From Mesonia hippocampi (GTDB lineage: Bacteria; Bacteroidota; Bacteroidia; Flavobacteriales; Flavobacteriaceae): a DNA stretch of 64,000 nt. Below the pieces are notes generated by a model. That model had not been told where the DNA came from. It ran no database searches and was given only the letters and a program-made list of their open reading frames with translations. A program made the translations under genes and the position numbers. Below, in pieces: positions 44,221 through 53,060 of this stretch. Every line of letters begins with the position of its first letter. Position 1 is the stretch's first letter. The stretch is taken from the NCBI RefSeq assembly GCF_014197445.1, contig NZ_JACIFO010000006.1, positions 124,001 through 188,000 of the forward strand. Reading direction: 5' to 3'.

Positions 44221-44249
44221 AAGCGTTTCTGATATAACCAGAAACGCTT
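44221..44249 (-). terminator. Terminator of the secreted OB-fold protein gene
   Basis: AAGCGTTTCT / AGAAACGCTT stem around GATATAACC, with A-runs and T-runs on both sides; it lies 22 bp after the stop at 44271 on the minus strand. Confidence 0.9.
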
Positions 44250-44270
44250 TTTATAGAAAAATAAGTGAGC

Positions 44271-45890
44271 TTATTTTACAATTAACTTTTGTGTGAAGTT
44301 AACATGAGCATTACTTACTTTAATGATGTATAAGCCTTTTTGCAAACCTTCTAGATTAACTGTATTTTGAACATTGTTTTGAGTTAAAACTTCTTGTCCT
44401 AAAAGGTTGTAAATGGCTATGTTTACAGCTTGGTTGTTTGTTGTTTGTATATTTACGTATGTATTGGCTGGGTTAGGGTAAATACTTACATCTTGAGCTT
44501 GTATATTATCTGTAGAAAGTACTTCGCCGAAATCGTTTAAATCTCTTGGGAAAATTTGCCCTTTTCCGCTGTAATGAGAAGCGATTCCTGCAACAAAGGA
44601 AATTTCTTCGGTAGGTAAATTTGTTCCTATAAAATCTACATTATAAAAATTAGTACGTAATACGCTGCTGTCTCCTGTGTTCTCTGTAATGGTGTAGTTA
44701 GAACCGTTTGTAAATACATTTGTATCTCCTGTAATTGTAACGTTTTCTATAGCAATAAGTTCAGATTCGTAATCATTGTAGTTTGCCATAAAGTCAGCAA
44801 TAGTAACCGTTTGTGGTGTTATTGTGTTACCGTTAGAAACAATAGTTGCAATGTCTTCTACTGGGTAGAATTGAGCAATCCCGTTGTGAGCGCCTACTAA
44901 TCCTTTAAGTCCTGTAATGTTGTCACCAATTGCGTAGGTGTTTGTTAATACATCGTTATTATCATCTATTAAGATAGCAGCAGTAGCATCTTCAATGTAT
45001 TTTTGGTTTCTAAAGTTTTGTAAGAAAGTAATAGTTGCTTCTCCTGTAAACTCAGCGTAGGTATCTTCTGGTAAATCTCTTAAATCTTGTATGGTAGCTA
45101 CTGGAGTGTAATTTGCAACGCTAAAGTTTACTGTTTGTGTAACGGCAGGGTTTAATGGATTTCCATTAAAGTCTAAAAGTTCTGCTGTTAAGGTGTAAGA
45201 GTTTCCAGCACTTACATTGATTGTTTCATCTGCGGTGTCATATTTTGCAGTTGTAGTACTGTTTAACACCCAAGAAATGTACCCGTCGCTTGTTGCTGTA
45301 TTTCCTACACTGAAATTTTGTACATTAAACGAAGCATTTACACTGGTAGTATTTGGGTTAAAAATTTGTCCATCTGTAGGAGCGGTAATACTAAGTGCAG
45401 GTTGTGGAGTTCCTCCATTTGCAGTCCAAGTTACGTTGTCGATAACAACTTGTGCTCCGTTAGTGTTAAGGAATTTTAATACAAAATTTCCAGCAACATT
45501 TACACTGATATTTCCTGAATTTTTAATTACATTTTGCTCGCTGTTTGTTGTAACATTTGCTACAAGTACATTGTTAACATATACATCTAGATCTACGTTG
45601 TTGCTAAATGCTTGCATGTAATCAAAGTTTAAGGTGCCGATACCGTTTGCTATTGAGCCTGATTTTACTTCTGCATCTGGAGTTCGGTTACGTCCAAGCA
45701 TAATGGCATTTCCTGATATTTGATAGTCTCCTCGAGATTGTAGATACTCCCAAGTAGATCCGTCTTGGCCAGTGAATGTTCCGTCTACATAGCTTGTTCC
45801 TGTTAGGGTAAGGTTGTCAAAAGTTTCTGTTCCTTGTGCAAAGGAAAAGGTAGAAACTAATAATAGTAATAAAAGGGTAATTTTTTTCAT
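44271..45890 (-). CDS. Secreted T9SS protein with nuclease-type accessory modules (no catalytic domain)
   Basis: 539 aa. A signal peptide (1-18) is followed by a jelly-roll domain at about 20-155 (ENLTL-like FDNLTLTGTSYVDGTFTG, then SRGDYQISGNAIMLGRNRTP). I associate this module with flavobacterial extracellular nucleases. An Ig-like region follows (158-255). An OB-fold DUF5689/YhcR-like region follows at about 256-460 (TYAEFTGEATITFLQNF, KYIEDATAAILIDDN). A type A T9SS sorting domain closes it (VSIYPNPANTYVNIQ). No nuclease or phosphatase motif is present. It is third in the minus-strand group with the TonB receptor and beta-helix lipoprotein, though a terminator separates it from the lipoprotein gene. 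Confidence 0.82.
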   Translation of the reverse strand: MKKITLLLLLLVSTFSFAQGTETFDNLTLTGTSYVDGTFTGQDGSTWEYLQSRGDYQISGNAIMLGRNRTPDAEVKSGSIANGIGTLNFDYMQAFSNNVDLDVYVNNVLVANVTTNSEQNVIKNSGNISVNVAGNFVLKFLNTNGAQVVIDNVTWTANGGTPQPALSITAPTDGQIFNPNTTSVNASFNVQNFSVGNTATSDGYISWVLNSTTTAKYDTADETINVSAGNSYTLTAELLDFNGNPLNPAVTQTVNFSVANYTPVATIQDLRDLPEDTYAEFTGEATITFLQNFRNQKYIEDATAAILIDDNNDVLTNTYAIGDNITGLKGLVGAHNGIAQFYPVEDIATIVSNGNTITPQTVTIADFMANYNDYESELIAIENVTITGDTNVFTNGSNYTITENTGDSSVLRTNFYNVDFIGTNLPTEEISFVAGIASHYSGKGQIFPRDLNDFGEVLSTDNIQAQDVSIYPNPANTYVNIQTTNNQAVNIAIYNLLGQEVLTQNNVQNTVNLEGLQKGLYIIKVSNAHVNFTQKLIVK

Positions 45891-45944
45891 GGTAAAAAAT
45901 TTTTATTTATGTCAAAGGTATTAAAAAAATAATGAGTAGTGGCG

Positions 45945-45979
45945 AAAAAAGAGCTGTTGATGGTTCAACAGCTCTTTTT
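45945..45979. terminator. Terminator after the beta-helix lipoprotein gene
   Basis: GAGCTGTTGA / TCAACAGCTC stem with A6 and T5 flanks, between the lipoprotein stop (46003) and the next start (45890). It would limit read-through into the secreted-protein gene. Confidence 0.9.
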
Positions 45980-46002
45980 AGTGTTATAAAAATAGGTGAG
46001 GA

Positions 46003-47127
46003 TTATTTAGTCCAACCTTGAGCCCAATCTGGTAATTCAGCACCGTTACCAGCACCTGTGTTAGTTCCTTCTTGTAAGAAGTTTTCTGGTAAATCACCAA
46101 TGTAATCTGTTTTTGTATCTACTCCTACAAATTGGATGTTATTAAAAGTAATGTCTCCATTTGCTACTTGTTGGTTAGATTGAGGATCATCTTCAGCACC
46201 TTTTAAGTGAACTCCTACTTCAAATCCATCTACATAGATGTTAGAAGCATTCCATTTTCCTCCACCTTCTTTGATGTAAAGACCACCTTCGCTACCTCCA
46301 CCTACAATAGAGATGTTTTTAAGCGTAGCGTTAGTTAGTGGTGTTAGAGCAAAATCGTCACCGTTGTTAGAACCTTCGATTCCTGCTTTAGCTCCATCTT
46401 TAATGTACCAATACTCTCCTGTACCAGCCCATCCGTCAGCAAAATCGATAGAATCATCTCCGCTTCCTGTAGAAACTAGGTATTTACCGTTTACAGTACC
46501 TCCAAAAAATTCAATTCCATCATCTTTACCATTGTAAGATTGTATGTATTCTACTTTAGTACCGTTACCTACACCAAAAAATGAAACGCCATTAAATTGT
46601 TTAGCTCCGTTAAATTCAGCACCTGTATATTCTACTCGAAGGTATTTAATAACTCCAGAGTTATCGTTTACGTTAGTTCCTCCGTAAGTAAGGTCAGAAA
46701 CTTCAGCTTGAGCAGTAGCTCCTTTGTTAGTAGGTGCTTGCCCGCAAACTACTAAGCCTCCCCAGTCTCCAGGAGCTGGATTAGCGCTAGCAGAAGTCAT
46801 TACAACAGGGTTGTTGGCTTCTCCATTAATAAATATTTCTGCTTTTTGAGCTACAGCGATGTAAGCACTTGTTCCTCCTGATGCTTTGATTACAGTTCCG
46901 GCAGGAATAGTTAATTTTCCTCCTTCTTCTACAATTACAGGCCCTGTTAGGTTGTATTCTAATGTATTGATAAGCTTTACATGCTGACCATCTTTTATGG
47001 TTAAGGTAAAGTTGTCAGGATTTACTTCTACGATAGGTTCTTTGTCGTTGTTTTTGTCATCATCACTAGAGCAAGAAGCGAAAATTAATGCACTTGCAGC
47101 AAATATTGATAGCACGAATTTTTTCAT
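46003..47127 (-). CDS. Probable surface-exposed beta-helix lipoprotein
   Basis: 374 aa. Lipoprotein signal with lipobox FASC, followed by SSDDDKNND, an acidic run next to the Cys of the kind that exports lipoproteins to the cell surface in Flavobacterium and relatives. The mature part shows repeated beta-strand turns (GGKLTIPAGTVIKAS, KYLRVEYTGAEFNG, YIQSYNGKDDGIEFFGG, LKNISIVGGGSEGG), typical of a right-handed parallel beta-helix. Annotators sometimes call such genes multidrug transporter, which is wrong. No catalytic residues are evident. It follows the TonB receptor by 143 bp and may be its surface binding partner. Confidence 0.82.
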   Translation of the reverse strand: MKKFVLSIFAASALIFASCSSDDDKNNDKEPIVEVNPDNFTLTIKDGQHVKLINTLEYNLTGPVIVEEGGKLTIPAGTVIKASGGTSAYIAVAQKAEIFINGEANNPVVMTSASANPAPGDWGGLVVCGQAPTNKGATAQAEVSDLTYGGTNVNDNSGVIKYLRVEYTGAEFNGAKQFNGVSFFGVGNGTKVEYIQSYNGKDDGIEFFGGTVNGKYLVSTGSGDDSIDFADGWAGTGEYWYIKDGAKAGIEGSNNGDDFALTPLTNATLKNISIVGGGSEGGLYIKEGGGKWNASNIYVDGFEVGVHLKGAEDDPQSNQQVANGDITFNNIQFVGVDTKTDYIGDLPENFLQEGTNTGAGNGAELPDWAQGWTK

Positions 47128-47212
47128 AATGTAATAAATTTATTTGTTATTGTTAATGCAAATGAACGATAGATTTGTGTTTTGAAGTTTAACTGAATAT
47201 TAAGTTAGTATT

Positions 47213-47241
47213 AAAAAACCCTCCTGATTTAAGGAGGGTTT
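47213..47241 (-). terminator. Terminator after the TonB-dependent receptor gene
   Basis: AACCCTCCT / AGGAGGGTT stem around GATTTA; on the minus strand it is followed by T6. It sits 29 bp after the receptor stop. Confidence 0.88.
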
Positions 47242-47269
47242 GAAATACTTACAAATTAAGTGTTTGTGT

Positions 47270-50035
47270 TTAGAATTTGTAGTTTAGAGAGAGGCTAAAA
47301 CTCTGTCCTAAATCGTAAGATTTAACTACAACATCTTGTTCGTCTTGGTATCTTTCTATGGTTGGGTTGGTTAAATTTTTTGCAGATAAACCAATTCCTA
47401 AATTTTTATTGATTTGATATTTTGCGATAAAATCCATAGAGAAAACAGCTTTATCATAAATGCCACCTTGGTTGTTGGTGCCTATAGCGTAAAAACGATC
47501 AGAGAAATAATTTCCTGCTAAGGTTAATAAAAGGTTGCTTTTTTCTGAAAAATCATGACTATAGCTTAAATCGGCGTTAATTAACCAATCTGAGGCTCCA
47601 GTTAATGGTGAGGTGCTATCTGTAAAACGTACACTGTAAGAGGTTTCTTTTCCTACTTTTTCAGAATCTAAATCTTGTTCTGTATATAAATAAGAGATGT
47701 TACCGCCTAGTGCTAGTTTTTGTATGCGCGTATCGTCTAATTCTTTCTTTAGTAAATTTTTTCTAGCTTCTAGTTCAATTCCAACTCCTTTTGCTAAGTC
47801 TCCTGTGTTTGCCCAAGAAATATCGTTGGTGGCAGAAGCAATTACAAACTCATTGATTGGGTCTTGTATCAGCTTACCAAATGCTGTTACCGAGATTAAC
47901 TCGTCATTTTTCGGAAAAAACTCCCAACGTAAATCTACGTTATAATTGGTAGAGGAATATAAATCTGGGTTACCAATAGTTGGGTAGGTAACATTTACGT
48001 ATTGGAATTTGGCTCGCTCGATAAACTGTGGTAAAGTATAGGTTTTACTAGCAGCAAAACGAAGGTTGTTTTTCTCGTTTAGCTCGTATTTTAACGATAA
48101 ACTTGGTAGAATTTGAGTTTCATCTAAGGTTTCTTCTCCTCCCATAGGAGAAACAGCCGTTAGCCAGTCTATTTTTTGGGTTATTTTTTCACCGCGTAAA
48201 CCAGCTAATAAGGTTAACTTGTTAAATTGGTATTGAAAATTAACGTAACCAGCATTAATAATTTGTGTTCCATTGTATTTTTCAGGTCTATCAAAGCTAC
48301 CGCCAAAAAGGGTTTTGATACCTTGAATGTTTCCATTATCTAAAGATTCTTGATTGAAAAAGCTATCTAAGTGATAAGGGTCTACGACTACGTTAGGGTT
48401 ATCTTTTCCTGTTGGTAATGCGAAGTTGTATTGGGAAGCATTGAAATGGATATCTTTAGTTTTCACTTGATAACCTAAGGTTATTTTTCCAGCATATTCG
48501 TCTTCGCTATTTTTAGAGAATTTATAATCTGCAGCAATACGAGCGGCATATTCGTCTTCATTTAATTCGTGAAAATAACGGTGGTTGTTGGCATCTGAAA
48601 GTTCAGATAAGGTTAAAACCTCTAGGTTGTTGTCATCTACAGGGCGTAAGGTATTTTGCATACGGTCTGGCATATCGTTACGCATTTGGTTGTAGGTTGC
48701 TCCCCAGTTTACATCTATCTGATCTGTTAAAGTATGTGTCCCGATAAGTTGGTTTACAAAAAGTTGAGTTCTTTCAAATATAGAACGTCTTATGTACCCA
48801 CCGCCGTTTGCAGCTTGATCAAAAATATCTAAAACTCCACGGTATTCGTTATGTTGTTGGCTGGTAGAGTTTATGTATAACCCGTTGTAAGAAATTTTGT
48901 GATTGTTGTTTACTTTATAAGTAAGGTTGGCAATTCCTGTGGTTCCTGTAGTGTAGTCGTAAGATTCGAATGTTAAGTCTTTTCTTGCTATTGCTTGTTT
49001 AGAAACCGAACCGCGTTCTACTCCTTCTTTATATGAGAAATTGTTATTAAACGACCCGTGTAAAAAGAAGCTTAATTTGCTTTCGTTTCCAATATTAAAC
49101 GATTTTCCTCCTGTTAAACCATAGCTAGAAGCAATAGGGGTTTTGCTTTGTGTTTCCCAGCTTGTAGTAAAGTTGTATGCGTCTAACGGGTTGTTAGGCA
49201 TTTTTGGATTGCTAAAGCCTAAGTATTTAGGGCCGTCGTGTTGTTTAAACTCATCGGTGTTTATGGCGTTGGTGTTTATGCCTGTACCAAGGTCTATTTC
49301 AAAGAAACCATTTCCGGTATATTCTTTTGAATCGATATTGATGCTTGCTCCTCCAAAATCTCCATAATTTGTGGTAACATAGGTTTTATCGATATCAATA
49401 GCTTCAATAATATCGGTAGCAAAAATACTTAAGTCTATGTTTTTTCTTAATGAATTATTAGAAGGTATAGGAAGGTTGTTTAACGATGTACTGTTGTAGC
49501 GGTCGTCTAATCCTCTTACATAAATATTACTAGAACCTTCTTGTTTTGCAATTCCAGAGGTTTTAGTAACTGCCGAAGATGCATCGCTAACGCCTTTTCT
49601 AGAAAGCTCTTGAGCTCCGATAGATTGCTTCATTTCAACGGCTTTTTTCTGGTCAAGAAGTAAAGCAACTTCAGAATCTCTTCTGGCAACAGTGGTAATA
49701 ATTACCTCATCTAATGCAGCTGCACTAGAACCTAATGCTGTGTTGATTTCGGTTACTTTTCCTGCAACTACTGTTACATTAGGCACCTCGATAGTTTCGT
49801 AGCCTACAAAACTAAATACAACGGTGTATGTTCCTGGTTCCAGGTTTTCTATTCGGTATAAACCATCAAAATCGGATGTAGTTCCTTTGCTAGAATTTTT
49901 TATTAAGACATTTGCAAAGGGTAAAGGACTGTTATTTGCTTCTTTATCTGTTAGAGAACCTGCTATAGATCCTACTTCTTGAGAGAGGCAAATGCTTGAA
50001 AAGCAAAGTAATAGTGTTGTAAATAAAAATTTCAT
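47270..50035 (-). CDS. TonB-dependent outer-membrane receptor
   Basis: 921 aa from ATG 50035 (signal peptide ending ICLSQ). The frame is open a further 24 codons, but the signal peptide fixes the start. Residues 22-110 form a carboxypeptidase-D-like regulatory domain (GSIAGSLTDKEANNSPLPFANVLI, VSFVGYETIEVP). A plug domain at about 130-250 (KTSGIAKQEGSSNIYVRGLDDRYN) and a 22-strand barrel ending SLSLNYKF follow. It is not SusC-like and no SusD is adjacent. It is divergent from a PhoB/PhoR-type pair, suggesting regulation by it. The ligand is unknown. Confidence 0.93.
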   Translation of the reverse strand: MKFLFTTLLLCFSSICLSQEVGSIAGSLTDKEANNSPLPFANVLIKNSSKGTTSDFDGLYRIENLEPGTYTVVFSFVGYETIEVPNVTVVAGKVTEINTALGSSAAALDEVIITTVARRDSEVALLLDQKKAVEMKQSIGAQELSRKGVSDASSAVTKTSGIAKQEGSSNIYVRGLDDRYNSTSLNNLPIPSNNSLRKNIDLSIFATDIIEAIDIDKTYVTTNYGDFGGASINIDSKEYTGNGFFEIDLGTGINTNAINTDEFKQHDGPKYLGFSNPKMPNNPLDAYNFTTSWETQSKTPIASSYGLTGGKSFNIGNESKLSFFLHGSFNNNFSYKEGVERGSVSKQAIARKDLTFESYDYTTGTTGIANLTYKVNNNHKISYNGLYINSTSQQHNEYRGVLDIFDQAANGGGYIRRSIFERTQLFVNQLIGTHTLTDQIDVNWGATYNQMRNDMPDRMQNTLRPVDDNNLEVLTLSELSDANNHRYFHELNEDEYAARIAADYKFSKNSEDEYAGKITLGYQVKTKDIHFNASQYNFALPTGKDNPNVVVDPYHLDSFFNQESLDNGNIQGIKTLFGGSFDRPEKYNGTQIINAGYVNFQYQFNKLTLLAGLRGEKITQKIDWLTAVSPMGGEETLDETQILPSLSLKYELNEKNNLRFAASKTYTLPQFIERAKFQYVNVTYPTIGNPDLYSSTNYNVDLRWEFFPKNDELISVTAFGKLIQDPINEFVIASATNDISWANTGDLAKGVGIELEARKNLLKKELDDTRIQKLALGGNISYLYTEQDLDSEKVGKETSYSVRFTDSTSPLTGASDWLINADLSYSHDFSEKSNLLLTLAGNYFSDRFYAIGTNNQGGIYDKAVFSMDFIAKYQINKNLGIGLSAKNLTNPTIERYQDEQDVVVKSYDLGQSFSLSLNYKF

Positions 50036-50093
50036 AAATAGTGAATTTGTTACCGCAAAGAACGTTAAGCCCTTACCGATAAATGTTACCATT

Positions 50094-50164
50094 ACATTAA
50101 GAAACATTAAATTATAAGTTAGGTATCTTGTTAATTTTGCGGATTAGTGTTTAAGATTTGTTAA
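50094..50164. promoter_or_regulatory. Direct repeats between the TonB receptor and response-regulator genes
   Basis: Two ACATTAA copies start 10 bp apart (50094 and 50104), 59-75 bp upstream of the receptor ATG. Two TTGTTAA copies start 30 bp apart (50128 and 50158), upstream of the regulator ATG. Tandem repeats spaced by about one or three helical turns are the usual form of OmpR/PhoB-class binding sites. No match to the E. coli Pho box is claimed. Confidence 0.4.
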
Positions 50165-50216
50165 CTTAGCTTTAATAATATTATCTTTACTTTTACCGAC
50201 AGAATTTTAAGTTCCT

Positions 50217-50909
50217 ATGGAAATGAATAAAAAAGACATTACGATCTTATTAGTAGATGATGAGCCAGATATTTTAGAAATAATAGGCTATAACTTATCG
50301 CAAGAAGGCTATCATGTAGAAACAGCCGAAAATGGCGCTGAGGCTGTAAAAAAAGCAAAAAAAACACATCCGCAATTAATAATATTAGATGTGATGATGC
50401 CAGAAATGGATGGGATAGAGGCCTGTGAGCAAATCCGTAAAATACCAGAATTAGACCATACCATTATTACCTTTTTAACCGCAAGAGGCGAAGATTACTC
50501 GCAAGTAGCAGGTTTTGATGCAGGAGCAGACGATTATATTACCAAGCCTATAAAACCTAAAGTGTTAATTAGTAAAGTAAAAGCTTTATTGAGACGTTCG
50601 GCCGCAGAAGGGAAAACATCCGATACTATTATTACGGTAGGCAACCTAACCATAAACAGAGAGGAATATAAAATTATCAATGAAAAAGAGGAGATTATTC
50701 TACCACGTAAAGAGTTTGAATTACTCTCTCTGTTAGCCTCTCAGCCAGGAAAAGTTTTTAAACGTGAAGATATCCTTAATCAAGTATGGGGTAACGAAGT
50801 TGTAGTAGGAGGCCGTACAATAGATGTGCATATCCGTAAACTTCGAGAAAAATTAGGAGAAGAAAAATTTAAAACCGTAAAAGGCGTAGGTTATAAATTT
50901 GTAAGTTAA
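50217..50909 (+). CDS. OmpR/PhoB-family response regulator
   Basis: 230 aa DNA-binding regulator. The receiver domain (about 8-120) has acidic pocket VDDEPD, phospho-acceptor Asp58 in LIILDVMMPEMDG, and Lys in ADDYITKPI. The C-terminal winged helix (about 133-230) has ILPRKEFELLSLLASQPGKVFKRE and VVGGRTIDVHIRKLREKLG. It is 3 nt upstream of its kinase. Sequence and pairing suggest the PhoB role, but no pho genes are adjacent to prove it. Confidence 0.93.
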   Translation: MEMNKKDITILLVDDEPDILEIIGYNLSQEGYHVETAENGAEAVKKAKKTHPQLIILDVMMPEMDGIEACEQIRKIPELDHTIITFLTARGEDYSQVAGFDAGADDYITKPIKPKVLISKVKALLRRSAAEGKTSDTIITVGNLTINREEYKIINEKEEIILPRKEFELLSLLASQPGKVFKREDILNQVWGNEVVVGGRTIDVHIRKLREKLGEEKFKTVKGVGYKFVS

Positions 50910-50912
50910 TCT

Positions 50913-51992
50913 ATGGCACAAGAATTTAAACGCTCCTATAAATTTGCTTTTTATACCTCCTTATTTGTTACCCTGCTAGCAACACTTTTATTGCTGCTGT
51001 ACGAGTTTTTTGCAGAAGGCTTTTCTTTTGGAGCCTTGCTGCTTTTTATGCTGGTATGCTATGTTTTTTCATTCTTCATTATTCAGTTACGAATAGAGTT
51101 TTTTATCTATAAACGGGTGAAAGAAGTTTACGATAAAGTTTCTTTGTTAGAATCTTCCTCGTTAAGAGAAGAGCAAATTACAACAGATATGGCCACGCTT
51201 ACGCGGGAAATAGAAAAATTCTCGAAAGGTAAAAAGTTAGAAATAGAGGCTTTAAAAATTCGAGAAAACTACCGGAAAGAGTTTATGGGAAATATCTCCC
51301 ACGAACTTAAAACGCCACTATTTACCGTTCAAAGTTACATTCTTACCTTGCTAGATGGAGCCGCAGACGATAAAAATATACGCGATAAATATTTAGCTCG
51401 TGCAAATAAAGGTGTAGATAGGCTAATTTATATTGTAAAAGATTTAGATATGATTACCAAGCTAGAAGCTGGTGATGTAAACCTAAATAAAGAAAAATTT
51501 GATGTTGTAGAGCTTATCCAAAGCGTTTTTGATCTTTTTGAAATGAAAGCCGCAAAAAAGGATATCTCACTAACCTTCGATGTAGATTATCAAAAACCCC
51601 TCTATGTATTTGCCGATAAAGACAAAATACAGCAAGTGCTTACCAATCTTGTGGTTAACTCTATAAAATACGGAAAAACAGGAGGAACAACCGAAATTAG
51701 CATCGATAATATAGCCGATAAAAAACTACTTATTGGAGTAACCGATAACGGGGAAGGTATCGAGCCACATTATATTCCTCGATTATTTGAACGCTTTTTT
51801 AGGATAGATAAAAGCGGTTCTCGTAGAGAAGGAGGTTCTGGTTTAGGGCTTTCTATTGTTAAACATATATTAGAAGCTCACCAAGAAAAAATATATGTAG
51901 AAAGCGACCATGGTATAGGAAGCGAGTTTTCATTTACGCTCGAAACATTTAAAGAGGGAAATAAAACTAAGCCGGCTTCTAAAACAGTTTAA
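50913..51992 (+). CDS. PhoR-like sensor histidine kinase
   Basis: 359 aa. Two N-terminal helices (about 11-31 and 38-58) have almost no periplasmic loop between them, and there is no HAMP or PAS domain; such kinases sense through membrane partners, as PhoR does. H-box EFMGNISHELKTPLFTVQSY with His130; N-box LTNLVVNSIKYGKTGG; G1 DNGEGIEP; F-box and G2 SGSRREGGSGLGLSIVKH. All catalytic boxes are intact. Its last 63 nt overlap the convergent glycosyltransferase gene. Confidence 0.93.
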   Translation: MAQEFKRSYKFAFYTSLFVTLLATLLLLLYEFFAEGFSFGALLLFMLVCYVFSFFIIQLRIEFFIYKRVKEVYDKVSLLESSSLREEQITTDMATLTREIEKFSKGKKLEIEALKIRENYRKEFMGNISHELKTPLFTVQSYILTLLDGAADDKNIRDKYLARANKGVDRLIYIVKDLDMITKLEAGDVNLNKEKFDVVELIQSVFDLFEMKAAKKDISLTFDVDYQKPLYVFADKDKIQQVLTNLVVNSIKYGKTGGTTEISIDNIADKKLLIGVTDNGEGIEPHYIPRLFERFFRIDKSGSRREGGSGLGLSIVKHILEAHQEKIYVESDHGIGSEFSFTLETFKEGNKTKPASKTV

Positions 51993-52991
51993 ACCTTTAT
52001 AACGTTCTACCTGCGATAGCATAGATATTTTAAAATCATTTTGTTTAGCAAACGGAGCAATGTTTTCGTTTGCTAATTTTTTTGCCAAATATTCTTGCTC
52101 AGGCTGTCCTGGCGTTGGAATAAAAAATGCTTTTTTCTTTAATTTTGCCAAATCCATTATGGTTGTATATCCAGACCTTGCTAAAACAATTTCGCTTTCA
52201 CAAAATGCTTTTTCTAAATCGTTTCCTGTAAGGTAGTTGTAAATAGTAAGCTTGCCTTTTTGCAGGATTGTTTGTTCTTTTTCTATTACTCCACGTACAA
52301 AAAGAACCTTTTCTGGGAAATTTTCCAATTGCTTTAAAAGGATTTCCTCTAGCATTCCGCGCTGGGGTTCAGGGCCAGAAAGGATTACTAAAACCTTATA
52401 GATAATAGGTGTTTTTTGCGTGTTTAGTCTGCTTAATGGACCTATATAGTTAAGATTTAAATTACTGCTATTTTTTAGGTGTCCTAGCTTTCCGCTTAAA
52501 TTAGGTGTTGTTTCTACATCAGGAATCCAACATTCGTCAAATTTCCGTAAATAATGTTTATGTAATGTAGAGGTAATACCTGTAGCTGCACCGCTTAATA
52601 CGTTTAATTGATGGGTTATATATATAGAAGGAACCCCGCTAGAGAAAACCCCCATACGATTGTCAGAAATAATCCCCGAAATATTTTCTTTAGCTACCAG
52701 TTGTTGCGTAGCTTTTTTTTCGAGTGTTATGTTTTTGTAAATTTTAGACGATTTTAAAAAAAGTTTAGCCAAGAAAAAAGATGCCTTTTTTGTATAGGTA
52801 ATGTTGTAGGAAGGAAGCTCAAAATGTTGTAACGCAGGAAATTCTTTTTTTAATAAATTTAAAGCCGCTCCATCTGAGGCAATTACAGGAGTGTATCCAG
52901 CTTTGTCTAAAGCTGTAATAATAGGAATACAACGGGTAGCATGACCTAGCCCCCAATTAAGTGGGGCAACTAAAATTTTCTTCTTTTGCAT
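51930..52991 (-). CDS. GT28/MurG-like glycosyltransferase
   Basis: 353 aa protein of the GT-B fold. The N-terminal APLNWGLGHATRCIPII (glycosyl-donor loop of the GT28 superfamily) is followed by an N-terminal lobe with SDNRMGVFSSGVPSIYITHQ. The C-terminal lobe has VLVILSGPEPQRGMLE, SEIVLARSGYTTIMDLAKLKK and FFIPTPGQPEQEYLAKKL, the UDP-sugar site. Acceptor and sugar are unknown. The final 20 residues (antisense to the kinase 3' end) are low in similarity to the family and may be an extension after a lost stop. Confidence 0.85.
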   Translation of the reverse strand: MQKKKILVAPLNWGLGHATRCIPIITALDKAGYTPVIASDGAALNLLKKEFPALQHFELPSYNITYTKKASFFLAKLFLKSSKIYKNITLEKKATQQLVAKENISGIISDNRMGVFSSGVPSIYITHQLNVLSGAATGITSTLHKHYLRKFDECWIPDVETTPNLSGKLGHLKNSSNLNLNYIGPLSRLNTQKTPIIYKVLVILSGPEPQRGMLEEILLKQLENFPEKVLFVRGVIEKEQTILQKGKLTIYNYLTGNDLEKAFCESEIVLARSGYTTIMDLAKLKKKAFFIPTPGQPEQEYLAKKLANENIAPFAKQNDFKISMLSQVERYKGLNCFRSRLSFISLFKCFERK

Positions 52992-53060
52992 AAATCAAAA
53001 ATAAGCTACTTTCGCTCTGCAATATTTTAGTTAATTTTACCAAAATATTAAATTATAGCC

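Noticed and set aside
45217-45621. 134-codon open frame on the plus strand
   Set aside because: Antisense to the secreted OB-fold protein gene, with no start context or recognisable product.
46003-47127. Multidrug transporter
   Set aside because: Such labels occur for this family, but the protein is a lipoprotein with beta-helix repeats and no membrane helices.
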